NCBI GenBank assembly: GCA_031290855.1
Contig: JAISLM010000037.1
Coordinates: 1 to 14,695 of the forward strand
Source: Spirochaetaceae bacterium
Lineage (GTDB): Bacteria; Spirochaetota; Spirochaetia; Treponematales; Breznakiellaceae
Direction of reading: 5' to 3'
Length of the DNA: 14,695 bases
Below, piece after piece: positions 1-7,354 of this stretch. The translations under genes were made by a program, and so were the position numbers. Below the pieces are notes generated by a model. It ran no database searches and was not told the origin of the DNA. It saw only the letters and a program-made list of their open reading frames with translations. Positions within the stretch are counted from its first letter, which is position 1; every line of letters starts with the position of its first letter.

Positions 1-13
1 CTTTATTCGCAAA

Positions 14-103
14 GTCTGGTTTAATACCCCGCCGAACCTTCGGTTCGCGCTTGCCGCGGCTCACGTAAGGCAAAGCCTACAAAGATTTGGTATTAAACCA
101 GAC
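14..103. repeat. Inverted repeat, 15-bp perfect arms with inner hairpin
   Basis: The arm at 14-28 (gtctggtttaatacc) is the exact reverse complement of 89-103. The 60-base interior contains a second hairpin at 33-47 (cgaacc / ggttcg, 3-base loop). This is the nested form expected of a small palindromic mobile or REP/MITE-like element, or of a structured RNA. No transposase gene lies inside. A 13-base segment of the interior (42-54) recurs in reverse orientation at 7269-7281, so the element probably belongs to a dispersed family. What is seen is the symmetry; the family assignment is inference. Confidence 0.75.
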
Positions 104-129
104 GATATTATAAACTTCCGCATCCGATC

Positions 130-190
130 GAGCCTCCGCTCCAACCAACACAACGCTTAAGATACCGCGCGGCTTGCCGCGCGGAGGCTC
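130..190. repeat. Second nested palindrome
   Basis: The outer arms gagcctccgc (130-139) and gcggaggctc (181-190) are perfect reverse complements. Just inside the right arm lies a GC-only hairpin, ccgcgcggc (165-173) against gccgcgcgg (176-184). The architecture matches the neighbouring element at 14-103, with outer arms enclosing an off-centre hairpin. An 80-codon minus-strand reading frame (77-319) crosses both elements, but it has no well-placed RBS and resembles no family I recognise, so I do not call it a gene. The stretch 191-335 holds nothing else I can identify. Confidence 0.65.
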
Positions 191-335
191 ATTCGCGGTG
201 GGGTCTCCTCCCCCCGTTTCAGGGGCTCCAGAAAAGGCTTCATCGGCCTCCACCGCGCCGTTCAGCTTCCGGTTCAATGTTAGGACGAACGGTCCGAAAG
301 ATGTCTCGCCGTCCCGCATTGTCGATTTCTCATTC

Positions 336-1706
336 CTAATAGGTAACTATAATCAGGTTGACGGCGGTGTTGACGCTGCCGCCCAGACAAGTTTTGCCGG
401 CGCTGTCCCAGCCCTTGCCACGGAAGCCGTTGCCCCAGCTCTCCGTGGTCGTGTCGGCGAGGGCGGGCGCGCTGCCGTATTTTGCCGCCGCGCCGGAAGG
501 AACGGCGACCGTAACGTTCTTGGTACCGACGCTAATATCGGAAAACAACTCCGTTTCCAGGGCGGGAGGCGCAGGACCAAGCCTGACGGTAAGCCCGCCG
601 GGTTCGGTCCCGCCCAAGGCTCTATGGCCTATAGTTTCGGCGGCGGGGAGGCTCAACGAGCGGAGGCTCGGGCACTCAAAGAAAGCTCTGGTACCGATGT
701 TTGTCGCGGCGGGGAATATAACCGTGGCGAGGGCGTCGCAGTTCTCGAAGGCGCTGCCGCCGATGTTTGTCGCGGCGGGGAGATTCACATTTGCTAGGAT
801 GGCGCACCCTATGAAGGCGCTGCGGCCGATGTTTGCCGCGGCGGGGAAGCTCACCGATTGGAGCTTGTCGAAATTTAAGAAGTCGCACCCGACTATCGTA
901 CCGATGTTTTCGCCGCTAACGCTTTTGAGTTCTTCGAATTGCCTGAAGGCGATGATGTCGGGAGTGGACGCCGCGATGCTCGTCGCCGCCTCGGGCAGAA
1001 CGAGCGAGACGATCCTGTCTTCGCCTGAGTTGTCTTCGCCGGGCCGCGGGTCAAACTCCGTGACGTTAACGCCTATAGAGCATTCCGACAGGTCGAGCGC
1101 CACGAACTTGCCGCCCGTGCCCGCCGTTTTGATCGCGTTAAGGAGATCGGCCCAGCCTTCGCCGTTTGTGTCCGACAGGTCAAGCCGTACCGGAAGGGGG
1201 ACGGGGTTGTCAACATCGTCCCCGCCGGACACGCCGGCGAGGTAGTCCTCGACCTCTTCCATCGTTTGCAGCGGCCGTAGGCCGGCGGTGACTGTCCAGT
1301 ACGCCTTGGCGCCGTCTTTCGCGGTGACGGTATAGACGACCGGGCTGAAGCCCCCGGCGCTGAAGAAGTCCTGCGGCGAGAGGGAAGCGGGACTTATGCT
1401 CGCGCCCGGGGAAACCGTAATCTCCGGGACGAGTCCCGTAAGGACGCTATACAGGGGGAACGTGACACGTACGGTCCGCCTTTTCTGCTTGATGCGCGCC
1501 GGTTCCGCCCCGGGGATAACAAAACCGGTGATCGCTTTGCCGGAATTGACGATTCCGCCGTTGCCGGGATCCGTGCCGTCCTCCGGCCCCTTCTGCTGGG
1601 CTTCGCAAGATGCGGCGAGGAGGCAGGCGACGATCGCAAGCGTCCCCGCAAGGCCCTTTAAGGCACGGAAAACGGACAGTGTTCTTTTATCATCGAAAGT
1701 TTTCAT
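336..1706 (-). CDS. BspA-like leucine-rich-repeat lipoprotein
   Basis: A 456-residue predicted surface lipoprotein. The N-terminus has a basic start, a hydrophobic stretch (about 16-31) and a spirochaete-style lipobox ending at Cys34 (LAASC). Residues about 52-142 resemble the Ig-like domain often seen in Treponema lipoproteins, ending in YTVTAKDGAKAYWTVTA. Residues about 280-368 are LRR_5/BspA-type repeats with a 22-residue period (PAA-NIG-SAF signature at Pro288, 310, 332 and 354). Such repeats commonly mediate adhesion to host or other bacteria; that role here is inference. The ATG at 1704-1706 is preceded by AAGGAG with 7-8 base spacing, so the start is secure. It stands alone, with a candidate promoter upstream. 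Confidence 0.88.
   Translation of the reverse strand: MKTFDDKRTLSVFRALKGLAGTLAIVACLLAASCEAQQKGPEDGTDPGNGGIVNSGKAITGFVIPGAEPARIKQKRRTVRVTFPLYSVLTGLVPEITVSPGASISPASLSPQDFFSAGGFSPVVYTVTAKDGAKAYWTVTAGLRPLQTMEEVEDYLAGVSGGDDVDNPVPLPVRLDLSDTNGEGWADLLNAIKTAGTGGKFVALDLSECSIGVNVTEFDPRPGEDNSGEDRIVSLVLPEAATSIAASTPDIIAFRQFEELKSVSGENIGTIVGCDFLNFDKLQSVSFPAAANIGRSAFIGCAILANVNLPAATNIGGSAFENCDALATVIFPAATNIGTRAFFECPSLRSLSLPAAETIGHRALGGTEPGGLTVRLGPAPPALETELFSDISVGTKNVTVAVPSGAAAKYGSAPALADTTTESWGNGFRGKGWDSAGKTCLGGSVNTAVNLIIVTY
625..868 (-). repeat. 66-bp tandem repeats encoding LRR units
   Basis: The motif gatgtttg(t/c)cgcggcgggga begins at 696, 762 and 828, exactly 66 bases apart, with a more diverged copy starting near 630. 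These are the 22-residue LRR units of the BspA-like lipoprotein. High nucleotide identity between units means copy number could change by slippage or recombination without breaking the frame. Confidence 0.85.
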
Positions 1707-1837
1707 AGTAAAGTCTCCTTGCTCCCGGGGCGGCGCCGGGCGCCCCTTCCCGCGCTGCGAGAATGTATTACGGGTTTGCGGCGCAACGCAAAGCGGAAGG
1801 TGTCGAACTACAAACCTGCTCGCAGGGCCGATGATTT

Positions 1838-1867
1838 AATATACCAAGATTCCGTATGATTAAGCAA
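1838..1867 (-). promoter_or_regulatory. Candidate sigma-70 promoter for the LRR lipoprotein
   Basis: On the minus strand a TTGCTT -35 (1862-1867) is followed after 18 bases by TATATT as -10 (1838-1843). Transcription would start near 1830, giving a leader of about 125 bases. The leader contains a GC hairpin at 1727-1746 (ggggcg / cgcccc), just upstream of the RBS. Hexamer matches are good but not perfect; no experimental support. Confidence 0.45.
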
Positions 1868-1925
1868 GTTTTCCGCCGTCTGCGCGGCGATTCAAAGTAT
1901 CGGAATTTCGTGCTAAAATGAACGC

Positions 1926-2195
1926 ATGGGCGGGGGACTATTCAAGAAGTTGACAGGCAATTTCGGGTGGATGGGCGGCAGACGCCGGACAAGCGGCTGG
2001 CTACGGCGGCGGATACGGCAGGTGTACTGGAAACGCCGGAAGAGGGCACGGACGCGACACGATAGCCTGGTACAGTCAGGAATATCCCCGGAACAGGCAT
2101 GGCGGCGGGCGAATAACCGGAAGGGCTGCTGGCGGATAGCGGACAGCCCTGTACTCAAACACACCCTTACCAGCCGTTATCTTGAAACACCGTGA
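1926..2195 (+). pseudogene. ltrA: Group II intron maturase fragment (GIIM domain)
   Basis: An 89-codon frame whose residues about 26-85 match the maturase-specific (GIIM) C-terminal domain: RRRIRQVYWKRRKRARTR, then RANNRKGCWRIADSPVL and a LTSRYLE end. This domain binds the intron RNA and assists splicing; here it lacks the roughly 350 upstream residues of the reverse transcriptase. After the TGA at 2193-2195 the +1 frame continues with plausible sequence (GRIEALRYAARED) up to the stop next to the intron end, so the end may be frameshifted as well. The ATG at 1926 is probably not a genuine start. Non-functional relic. Confidence 0.72.
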
Positions 2196-2350
2196 TCTCC
2201 GGACGTATTGAAGCGCTTCGGTATGCCGCACGGGAGGATAGGCAGACGCCTGAGAATGCCTGTCCCCGCCCATTGAACCGCCGTGTACGGGCCCGTACGC
2301 ACGTATGTGAGAGGACGGCTGCTCAGTTAATGGGCAGCCTCCTGCTCGAT
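1926..2350 (+). mobile_element. Group II intron 3' remnant
   Basis: The stretch starts with the C-terminal maturase domain of a group II intron protein. It ends with sequence in the usual order for a bacterial group II intron 3' end: a domain V-like segment starting gaaccgccgtgtacgg (2275-2309), gagaggacgg, a domain VI-like hairpin (ggctgc 2317-2322 / gcagcc 2334-2339, with an A-containing internal loop) and the terminal cctgctcgat ending at 2350. Domains I-III and the reverse transcriptase domain are absent upstream, so the copy is 5'-truncated. The lower stem of domain V pairs poorly (ACCGC opposite TATGT), which suggests loss of splicing. Recognition is from memory of intron consensus sequences. 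Confidence 0.7.
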
Positions 2351-2391
2351 TAACTGCCGCGGGTTGGCGGGTTTTGGCGGGCTCGGATATA

Positions 2392-3717
2392 ATGAGCGGT
2401 ATGAACTTTCAATACTGGCATCCTGAAAAGGAAAAGATCGACAGGGCGAAGCTTGGGGCGTGGCAGCTCGCTTCGTTAAAAAAGACGCTCGGCGGAGCGC
2501 TCAGGACGGATTTTTACGGCAGGCGTCTGGCGGAGGCAGGTATTGTTGACGCGGAGGACGTGAAGAGCCTCGACGACCTGCGCCGGATTCCGTTTACGAC
2601 AAAGCATGACCTGCGCGCCGCCTTTCCTTACGGGATGCTGGCGGTCGGCAAGGACGAGGTGCTGCGCCTTCATGCGTCAAGCGGCACTACCGGCGTTCCG
2701 ACGACGATATACTTCAACAGGAACGATATCGCCTCGTGGACGGCCCTTGTGGCGCGGTCGATCTTTTCCACCGGCTGCGACAGGCGGGATGTTTTCCAAA
2801 ACATGATAACTTACGGGCTTTTTACCGGCGGGCTCGGCTTTCACTACGGCGCGGAGGAGGTGGGGATGCTCGTTATCCCCAGCGGTTCCGGCAACACGCC
2901 GCGGCAGTTCCGCATCATGCAGGACTACGGCACGACCGTCGTCCACGCCACGCCGAGTTTTCTGCTCCACGTCGAAAGCCGTATGCGGGAGGAGGGCGTA
3001 AGGAGGGACAGCATCAGGCTGAAACGGGCTTTTGCCGGCGCGGAGCCTTACTCGGAGGACACGCGGCGCAGGATAGAGGAACTTCTGCATATAGACGTGT
3101 TCAACTCCTACGGGCTTTCCGAGTTGAACGGACCGGGCGACGCGTTGGAGTGTCAGTGCAAGAACGGGATGCATCTGTGGGAGGACGCTTTCCTTGCGGA
3201 GGTGATAGACCCGGATACGCTGGAGCCGCTGCCGGAGGGGGAGACCGGCGAGCTTGTGCTGACGACGCTGTGCCGCGAAGCGATGCCGGTGCTCCGTTAC
3301 CGTACCCGCGACATCACCGCGTTTTACACGGAACCCTGCCCCTGCGGGCGTGTTCACAGGCGCATACGCCGCATCAAGGGGCGCAGCGACGATATGCTGA
3401 TAGTCAACGGCGTCAACATATTCCCAAGCCAGGTTGAAGAGGTGGTGATGGGTATAAAAGAGGCCGGCAACAACTATCTGATCGTCGTGGAAAAGGAAGG
3501 TTTCATGGACCGCCTCACCGTAAAAACCGAGGTGGGCGCGAAAATATTCAAGGATGACGACGCCCGCGTGTTGAACGCGCTCCGCGAAAACATACGGCGC
3601 ACCCTTCAAACCGCGATAACGGTGAACCCCAGGATCGAACTTGTGGAAAGCAACAGCCTGCCCGTGTCGGAGGGCAAGGCGAAGCGCGTGCTGGACAAGC
3701 GCCCCAAGGATGTTTAG
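2392..3717 (+). CDS. paaK: Phenylacetate--CoA ligase family protein (PaaK-like)
   Basis: An ANL-superfamily adenylate-forming enzyme of about 440 residues, normal for PaaK, which joins phenylacetate or another aryl/short acid to CoA using ATP (AMP + PPi). Visible motifs: the phosphate-binding loop HASSGTTG (residues about 94-101), NSYGLSE before the adenylate site, RYRTRDIT, and the C-terminal hinge GRSDDMLIVNGVNIFPSQVEE leading into the PaaK-type C-terminal domain. Start is uncertain: ATG at 2392, ATG at 2401 (MNFQYW, closest to the usual PaaK beginning) and TTG at 2374 are all in frame, and no strong RBS decides. It lies just after the intron relic and converges with a thioesterase gene 8 bases away. 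The true acid substrate cannot be read from sequence; anaerobes use such ligases for aryl acids from amino-acid fermentation. Confidence 0.9.
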   Translation: MSGMNFQYWHPEKEKIDRAKLGAWQLASLKKTLGGALRTDFYGRRLAEAGIVDAEDVKSLDDLRRIPFTTKHDLRAAFPYGMLAVGKDEVLRLHASSGTTGVPTTIYFNRNDIASWTALVARSIFSTGCDRRDVFQNMITYGLFTGGLGFHYGAEEVGMLVIPSGSGNTPRQFRIMQDYGTTVVHATPSFLLHVESRMREEGVRRDSIRLKRAFAGAEPYSEDTRRRIEELLHIDVFNSYGLSELNGPGDALECQCKNGMHLWEDAFLAEVIDPDTLEPLPEGETGELVLTTLCREAMPVLRYRTRDITAFYTEPCPCGRVHRRIRRIKGRSDDMLIVNGVNIFPSQVEEVVMGIKEAGNNYLIVVEKEGFMDRLTVKTEVGAKIFKDDDARVLNALRENIRRTLQTAITVNPRIELVESNSLPVSEGKAKRVLDKRPKDV

Positions 3718-3725
3718 GCGAGGCG

Positions 3726-4118
3726 CTACGGCGCGAGCAGCGGGGTGTCGAATTCGGGCGGCAGCTTTGACGGCACACCCTTTTCGTCAACGAAGGCCCA
3801 TGTTACCTTTGCTTCGGCTATGATGTCCAGGCCCCGCGTAATCTTTTGCGCCAGTACGCCGCTTACAGCCCCTTTCTTTACGGGCCAGGTCTGAATCAGA
3901 ATCTCGTCGTCCATCACGGCGGGGCGTTTGTAATTGATCTCTATTCGCGCCACATACACGCCGTATCCGGCCTTGAGCATTCCCTGGTAATCAAACCTTA
4001 TATCGCGCAGGAATTCAAAACGCGCATACTCAAGGTAGTTCAGGTAATTGGCGTTGTTGACATGGCCGTAGCTGTCGCATTCGTAGGTTCTTACCCTGAT
4101 TTTACGTTCCGAAATCAT
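3726..4118 (-). CDS. Acyl-CoA thioesterase, 4HBT/YbgC-FcbC-like hotdog fold
   Basis: A 130-residue hotdog-fold protein, the usual length for the 4-hydroxybenzoyl-CoA thioesterase family, which hydrolyses acyl- or aryl-CoA to the free acid. The active-site segment YECDSYGHVNNANYLNYLE (residues 12-30) carries the expected catalytic Asp15 and the HVNN turn; VARIEINYKRPA is the conserved strand in the middle. Two starts overlap: GTG at 4119-4121 and ATG at 4116-4118. The AGGAG at about 4124-4128 is better spaced for the ATG, chosen here. It converges with the CoA ligase gene, so the two are not co-transcribed, although ligase and thioesterase could act on opposite sides of the same acyl-CoA pool (inference). 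Confidence 0.88.
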   Translation of the reverse strand: MISERKIRVRTYECDSYGHVNNANYLNYLEYARFEFLRDIRFDYQGMLKAGYGVYVARIEINYKRPAVMDDEILIQTWPVKKGAVSGVLAQKITRGLDIIAEAKVTWAFVDEKGVPSKLPPEFDTPLLAP

Positions 4119-4155
4119 CACTACTCCTGTAAAAAATATTTTGCTAACATTAATT

Positions 4156-4683
4156 ATGTTTAACTATTGTCCCTCGTGCGCTTCGGCGAACATTCGTTTT
4201 GAAGACGCCCGTGTTTTTAAATGCCCGGACTGCGGTTTTGTTTACTACCACAACACCGCCGCCGCAACCGCGCTGCTAGTTGACACGGGCCGCGGCATCA
4301 TCTTTGTCCGGCGCGGGAAGGAACCCGCCGCCGGCAAACTGGATTTTCCCGGCGGCTTTGTCGAGCCCCGTGAAGGCGCCGTCGACGGGCTTATCCGCGA
4401 ATGCCGCGAAGAGATCGGCTGGGCGCCGGAACGCGGCGCGCTAAGCCTCTTTGCCTCTTTCCCCAATGTATACCCTTACAAAAACATTGTCTACAATACC
4501 TGCGATCTTTTTTTCAGTATCCGCACGGGCTGGCCGGCGGAGATAATCGCGGAAAAGCTCCGTCCGATGCAGAAAGAGATCGCAGGCATAGTTCTTGCCG
4601 GGTATGAAGACATAGATTTGGACGAGATCGCCTTCGATTCCGTGCGGGCCGCCGTAAGTCTTTACCTGAAAAAACTAAATTGA
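4156..4683 (+). CDS. NUDIX hydrolase with N-terminal zinc ribbon
   Basis: A 175-residue protein. Residues 5-26 form a four-cysteine zinc ribbon (CPSC and CPDC). A Nudix box runs from Gly67 to Trp89 and fits GX5EX7REUXEEXGU completely (RECREEIGW includes the metal-binding glutamates). NUDIX enzymes hydrolyse nucleoside diphosphates linked to another group; the substrate is not predictable here. The SQPWPFPxS motif that marks NADH pyrophosphatase NudC is not seen. The ATG at 4156 is chosen because MFNYCPSC begins right at the ribbon; an upstream in-frame TTG (4141) would add five residues. No clear RBS is present, and the start lies only 37 bases from the divergent thioesterase start. Its stop is one base from the convergent DUF6941-like stop. 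Confidence 0.9.
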   Translation: MFNYCPSCASANIRFEDARVFKCPDCGFVYYHNTAAATALLVDTGRGIIFVRRGKEPAAGKLDFPGGFVEPREGAVDGLIRECREEIGWAPERGALSLFASFPNVYPYKNIVYNTCDLFFSIRTGWPAEIIAEKLRPMQKEIAGIVLAGYEDIDLDEIAFDSVRAAVSLYLKKLN

Positions 4684-4684
4684 T

Positions 4685-5086
4685 TTAAGTCTTTACCGCC
4701 CGGTCTTTCCTGGCGTACAGCGGGATAGAGTCTATCTCCCTGTCGTCTATGTACAGCGTAAAGTTGATCATACCCGGCGATCTGAAACGCAGGTTGTTGA
4801 TGCCGAAAACAAGGTGCGATACGGCGGTGGCGTTGCCGACGCCGTTTACGTTTATCGTGCCGGATACCGGCGCTATGCAGCTTTCCCCGTCCAGATCGCG
4901 GGTTTCGATGCGGAAGTTGTGCGGACTGAACTCGCCTATGTTAAAGCGCATCCGTATCACGACGGACAACTGAGGATGAATGCACGGGAAAGTCCGCGCT
5001 ATGATCGTGTCAAAGGTGCCGACCACCGTTAGTTTGCCGCCGCTTTCCTGGGCAAAATCGCAGAAAGTGAATATTTCAGGCTTCAT
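4685..5086 (-). CDS. DUF6941-like conserved protein of unknown function
   Basis: A 133-residue protein without signal peptide or membrane segment, probably cytoplasmic. It starts with FCDFAQESGGKLTVVGTFDTI (split here: FCDFAQ, then GGKLTVVGTFD), a pattern I associate with the DUF6941 family, followed by a predicted all-beta body (VVIRMRFNIGEF, FRIETRDLDGE, INFTLYIDD). No catalytic residues stand out. Its ATG (5084-5086) lies inside the last codons of ftsH in another frame, with an 11-base overlap, and AAAGG within ftsH can serve as RBS, so translation is probably coupled to ftsH. Function unknown; the family name is a moderately confident recollection. Confidence 0.8.
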   Translation of the reverse strand: MKPEIFTFCDFAQESGGKLTVVGTFDTIIARTFPCIHPQLSVVIRMRFNIGEFSPHNFRIETRDLDGESCIAPVSGTINVNGVGNATAVSHLVFGINNLRFRSPGMINFTLYIDDREIDSIPLYARKDRAVKT

Positions 5087-7070
5087 TTTGGGAACCTTTC
5101 GGGGTATCCGTGCCGCCGCCTTCCAGAAGGGCTTTGAATTCCTTCTCGTCTATAGTTTCTTTTTCCAACAGCAGCAGGGCAACCTTGTCTAGAAGTTCCC
5201 TCCGGCTCTGCAAGGTTTCCTTCGCGGTGACGTAACACTTTTCAACGATGCGGGCTATCTCCTCGTCAACGTATTGCTGCGTCGTCTCGGCGTACTCGCG
5301 GTGGAAGACCGGGTCCTGCGCCGCGCCCGTGCCCATCATACCCGCGCCGCGAGAGGTAAGCGCGACATTCCTGAAGCGCCCGCTCATCCCGTAATCCGTT
5401 ATCATTTTGCGGGCAATGTCGGTCGCCTTCGTGATGTCGTTGGCCGCCCCTGTAGATATTTTGCCGAAGGCCAGCTCTTCGGCGGCGCGTCCGCCAAGCA
5501 GCACGTATATCTTGCCGAGGAGTTCCTCCTCGGTCGAAAGGTAGCGGTCCTCGACGGGCATATTCAGCGTATAGCCGAGCGCCCCGAAACCGCGCGGGAT
5601 GATCGATATTTTCTGCACGGGGTCGCTGCCGGGCGTAAAGGCCGAGACAAGCGCGTGGCCTGTCTCGTGGAACGCGACGATCCGCCTCTCCTCAGGCATT
5701 ATCACGCGGGTCTTTTTTTGCAGGCCCACGACCGTCTTTTCGATCGCCTCGCTGAAGTCCTGCTGTTCGACCATTTTCCGCCCGCCGCGGACGGCAAGCA
5801 GCGCGGCCTCGTTCACGATGTTCGCAAGGTCGGCCCCGACAAAGCCGGACGTTCTGCGGGCGATCGCCGCCAGATCGACGGAAGCGCCGAGCTTTACCGC
5901 TTTCGCGTGGATTTTCAGTATCGCTTCGCGCCCCGACAGATCGGGACGGTCAACCAGCACCTGCCTGTCGAAGCGTCCGGGGCGGAGCAGGGCCGGGTCA
6001 AGCACGTCCGGGCGGTTCGTCGCGGCCACGATGATAAGGCCCGATGTGCCGTCAAAACCGTCCATCTCGACAAGCAACTGGTTCAGGGTCTGCTCCCTCT
6101 CGTCGTTGCCGCCGGCGATGCTGTTGATCCGGCTCTTGCCTATAGCGTCAAGCTCGTCGATGAAGATGATGCAGGGGGCCTTGCTTCGCGCCTGCTTGAA
6201 GAGGTCGCGTACCCGCGCCGCACCGACGCCGACAAACATCTCCACAAAGTCCGCGCCGCTCATCCTGAAGAACGAGACGCCCGCCTCGCCCGCCACAGCG
6301 CGGGCAAGCAGCGTCTTCCCCGTGCCGGGAGGCCCCACGAGCAGTACGCCCTTGGGTATCTTTCCGCCGATGTCGGTGTACTTCTTCGGGCTTTTCAGGA
6401 AGTCCACCACCTCGACAAGCTCTTCCTTCGCCTCGTCCACGCCCGCCACGTCCGCAAAGCGGGTGCTGATGTCGCCCTCCGCCACGATAACGGCCCGGTT
6501 CTGCCCGACCGACAGCACGTTCCCGCCCAAATTCCCCATCCGCTTCATCAGGAAACGCCAGATAAAGAAGAAGAAGGCTATCGGCAGCACCCAGCTAAAG
6601 ATGATGTTCAGAATCGTGCTGCCTTCCCGCGAGACGGCAAAGTAGCCCACGCCCTTCTCGTCCATCAGACGGATGATGTCGGGGTCGTTTATCGGGACCG
6701 TCCGGTAAACATGATCCGTATTGGCGGTGTATCGCGACGGGAAGGGGGACGTTCTCGCATTGTTTGCCGCCTCGATCCGCGTATAACCCGTGAAATACGA
6801 ATCCGAGAGCTCGACCCGCTTGATCTCGCCGGAAGCGATCCTGCTTTTGAACTCGGAATAGTCGATAGTCGGGTTCACCTTGTTGAGGAAAACATAGTTA
6901 AACAGGCTCATCCCCAGTATCAGAACGATTATGTAGGTGATTGAAAACTTCCACCCGCCGAATTTCTTCGGTTCGCCCAGATTCGGCCCGCCCGGACCGC
7001 CGAAGTTAAAAACCGGCCCGCCGCCGTTCCCGCCTTTTTTCCGCCCGCCTTTGCGGCCGCCGTCACTCAT
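5076..7070 (-). CDS. ftsH: ATP-dependent zinc metalloprotease FtsH
   Basis: A 664-residue membrane-anchored AAA+ protease that unfolds and degrades membrane and short-lived cytosolic proteins as a hexamer. In order: a Gly/Lys-rich N-terminus (1-40), TM1 (about 42-62), an extracytoplasmic domain (63-152), TM2 (about 155-175), an AAA module with Walker A GPPGTGKT (246-253), Walker B IIFIDELDAIG (301-311) and second region of homology with TNRPDVLDPALLRPGRFDRQ (351-370), then the protease domain with HETGH (468-472) and the likely third zinc ligand Asp in GAANDITKATD. All key residues are present. ATG 7068-7070 has an AGGAG RBS (7076-7080). The N-terminal tail is unusually glycine- and lysine-rich. 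It is followed by the overlapping DUF6941-like gene and lies downstream of tRNA-Arg on the same strand. Confidence 0.98.
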   Translation of the reverse strand: MSDGGRKGGRKKGGNGGGPVFNFGGPGGPNLGEPKKFGGWKFSITYIIVLILGMSLFNYVFLNKVNPTIDYSEFKSRIASGEIKRVELSDSYFTGYTRIEAANNARTSPFPSRYTANTDHVYRTVPINDPDIIRLMDEKGVGYFAVSREGSTILNIIFSWVLPIAFFFFIWRFLMKRMGNLGGNVLSVGQNRAVIVAEGDISTRFADVAGVDEAKEELVEVVDFLKSPKKYTDIGGKIPKGVLLVGPPGTGKTLLARAVAGEAGVSFFRMSGADFVEMFVGVGAARVRDLFKQARSKAPCIIFIDELDAIGKSRINSIAGGNDEREQTLNQLLVEMDGFDGTSGLIIVAATNRPDVLDPALLRPGRFDRQVLVDRPDLSGREAILKIHAKAVKLGASVDLAAIARRTSGFVGADLANIVNEAALLAVRGGRKMVEQQDFSEAIEKTVVGLQKKTRVIMPEERRIVAFHETGHALVSAFTPGSDPVQKISIIPRGFGALGYTLNMPVEDRYLSTEEELLGKIYVLLGGRAAEELAFGKISTGAANDITKATDIARKMITDYGMSGRFRNVALTSRGAGMMGTGAAQDPVFHREYAETTQQYVDEEIARIVEKCYVTAKETLQSRRELLDKVALLLLEKETIDEKEFKALLEGGGTDTPKGSQNEA

Positions 7071-7145
7071 GTGATCTCCTAAAAAACAAAAACCCCTGCC
7101 GCGCCTGTAACAGATTGACGCGCGGGTGTAATTCCAGCAAAAAGA

Positions 7146-7219
7146 TGCGGCACGCCTGACTCGAACAGGCCGCCTACGGCTTAGAAGGCCGTTGCTCTAT
7201 CCGGATGAGCTAGTGCCGC
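7146..7219 (-). tRNA. tRNA-Arg (anticodon TCT)
   Basis: A complete 74-base cloverleaf on the minus strand: acceptor GCGGCAC / GTGCCGC with discriminator A, TA at positions 8-9, D-arm GCTC / GAGC, anticodon stem ACGGC / GCCGT with loop CTTCTAA (anticodon TCT at 7183-7185, reading AGA), five-base variable loop and T-arm GCCTG-TTCGAGT-CAGGC. CCA is not encoded. A short T-run follows the 3' end, and the ftsH start is 75 bases downstream. Confidence 0.97.
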
Positions 7220-7268
7220 ATTGGATATATGCTACAATAAACGATCATTTTATTCACCCCACCCCGCC

Positions 7269-7300
7269 GCAAGCGCGAACCTAATGTTAGGCGGTGTATC
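7269..7300 (+). repeat. Diverged copy of the left-end palindromic element
   Basis: gcaagcgcgaacc (7269-7281) is identical to the reverse complement of 42-54. The next 13 bases match the corresponding sequence at 10 positions and keep the ggcgg end, followed by gtat in both. A small hairpin cctaa / ttagg (7280-7291) replaces the cgaacc / ggttcg hairpin of the other copy. Confidence 0.5.
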
Positions 7301-7354
7301 TTGTAAGCGTGCGTAATCGAAGAGCTTCGATCGGCTGCGGAAATTTATCATCTG

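Noticed and set aside
77..319. 80-codon minus-strand frame over the left-end repeats
   Set aside because: It runs through two palindromic elements, its AGGA is too far from the ATG, and no family is recognised. Repeat-derived chance frame more likely.
358..1245. 295-codon plus-strand frame opposite the LRR lipoprotein gene
   Set aside because: It mirrors the LRR repeats; no RBS, and the minus-strand gene is clearly real.
2677..3609. 310-codon minus-strand frame opposite paaK
   Set aside because: Shadow of a well-conserved CoA ligase gene; no recognisable motif.
5274..6944. 556-codon plus-strand frame opposite ftsH
   Set aside because: It is an antisense shadow of a complete, motif-perfect ftsH. 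The His/Arg/Val-rich composition is typical of reverse-complement reading in GC-rich DNA, and no RBS or domain is seen.
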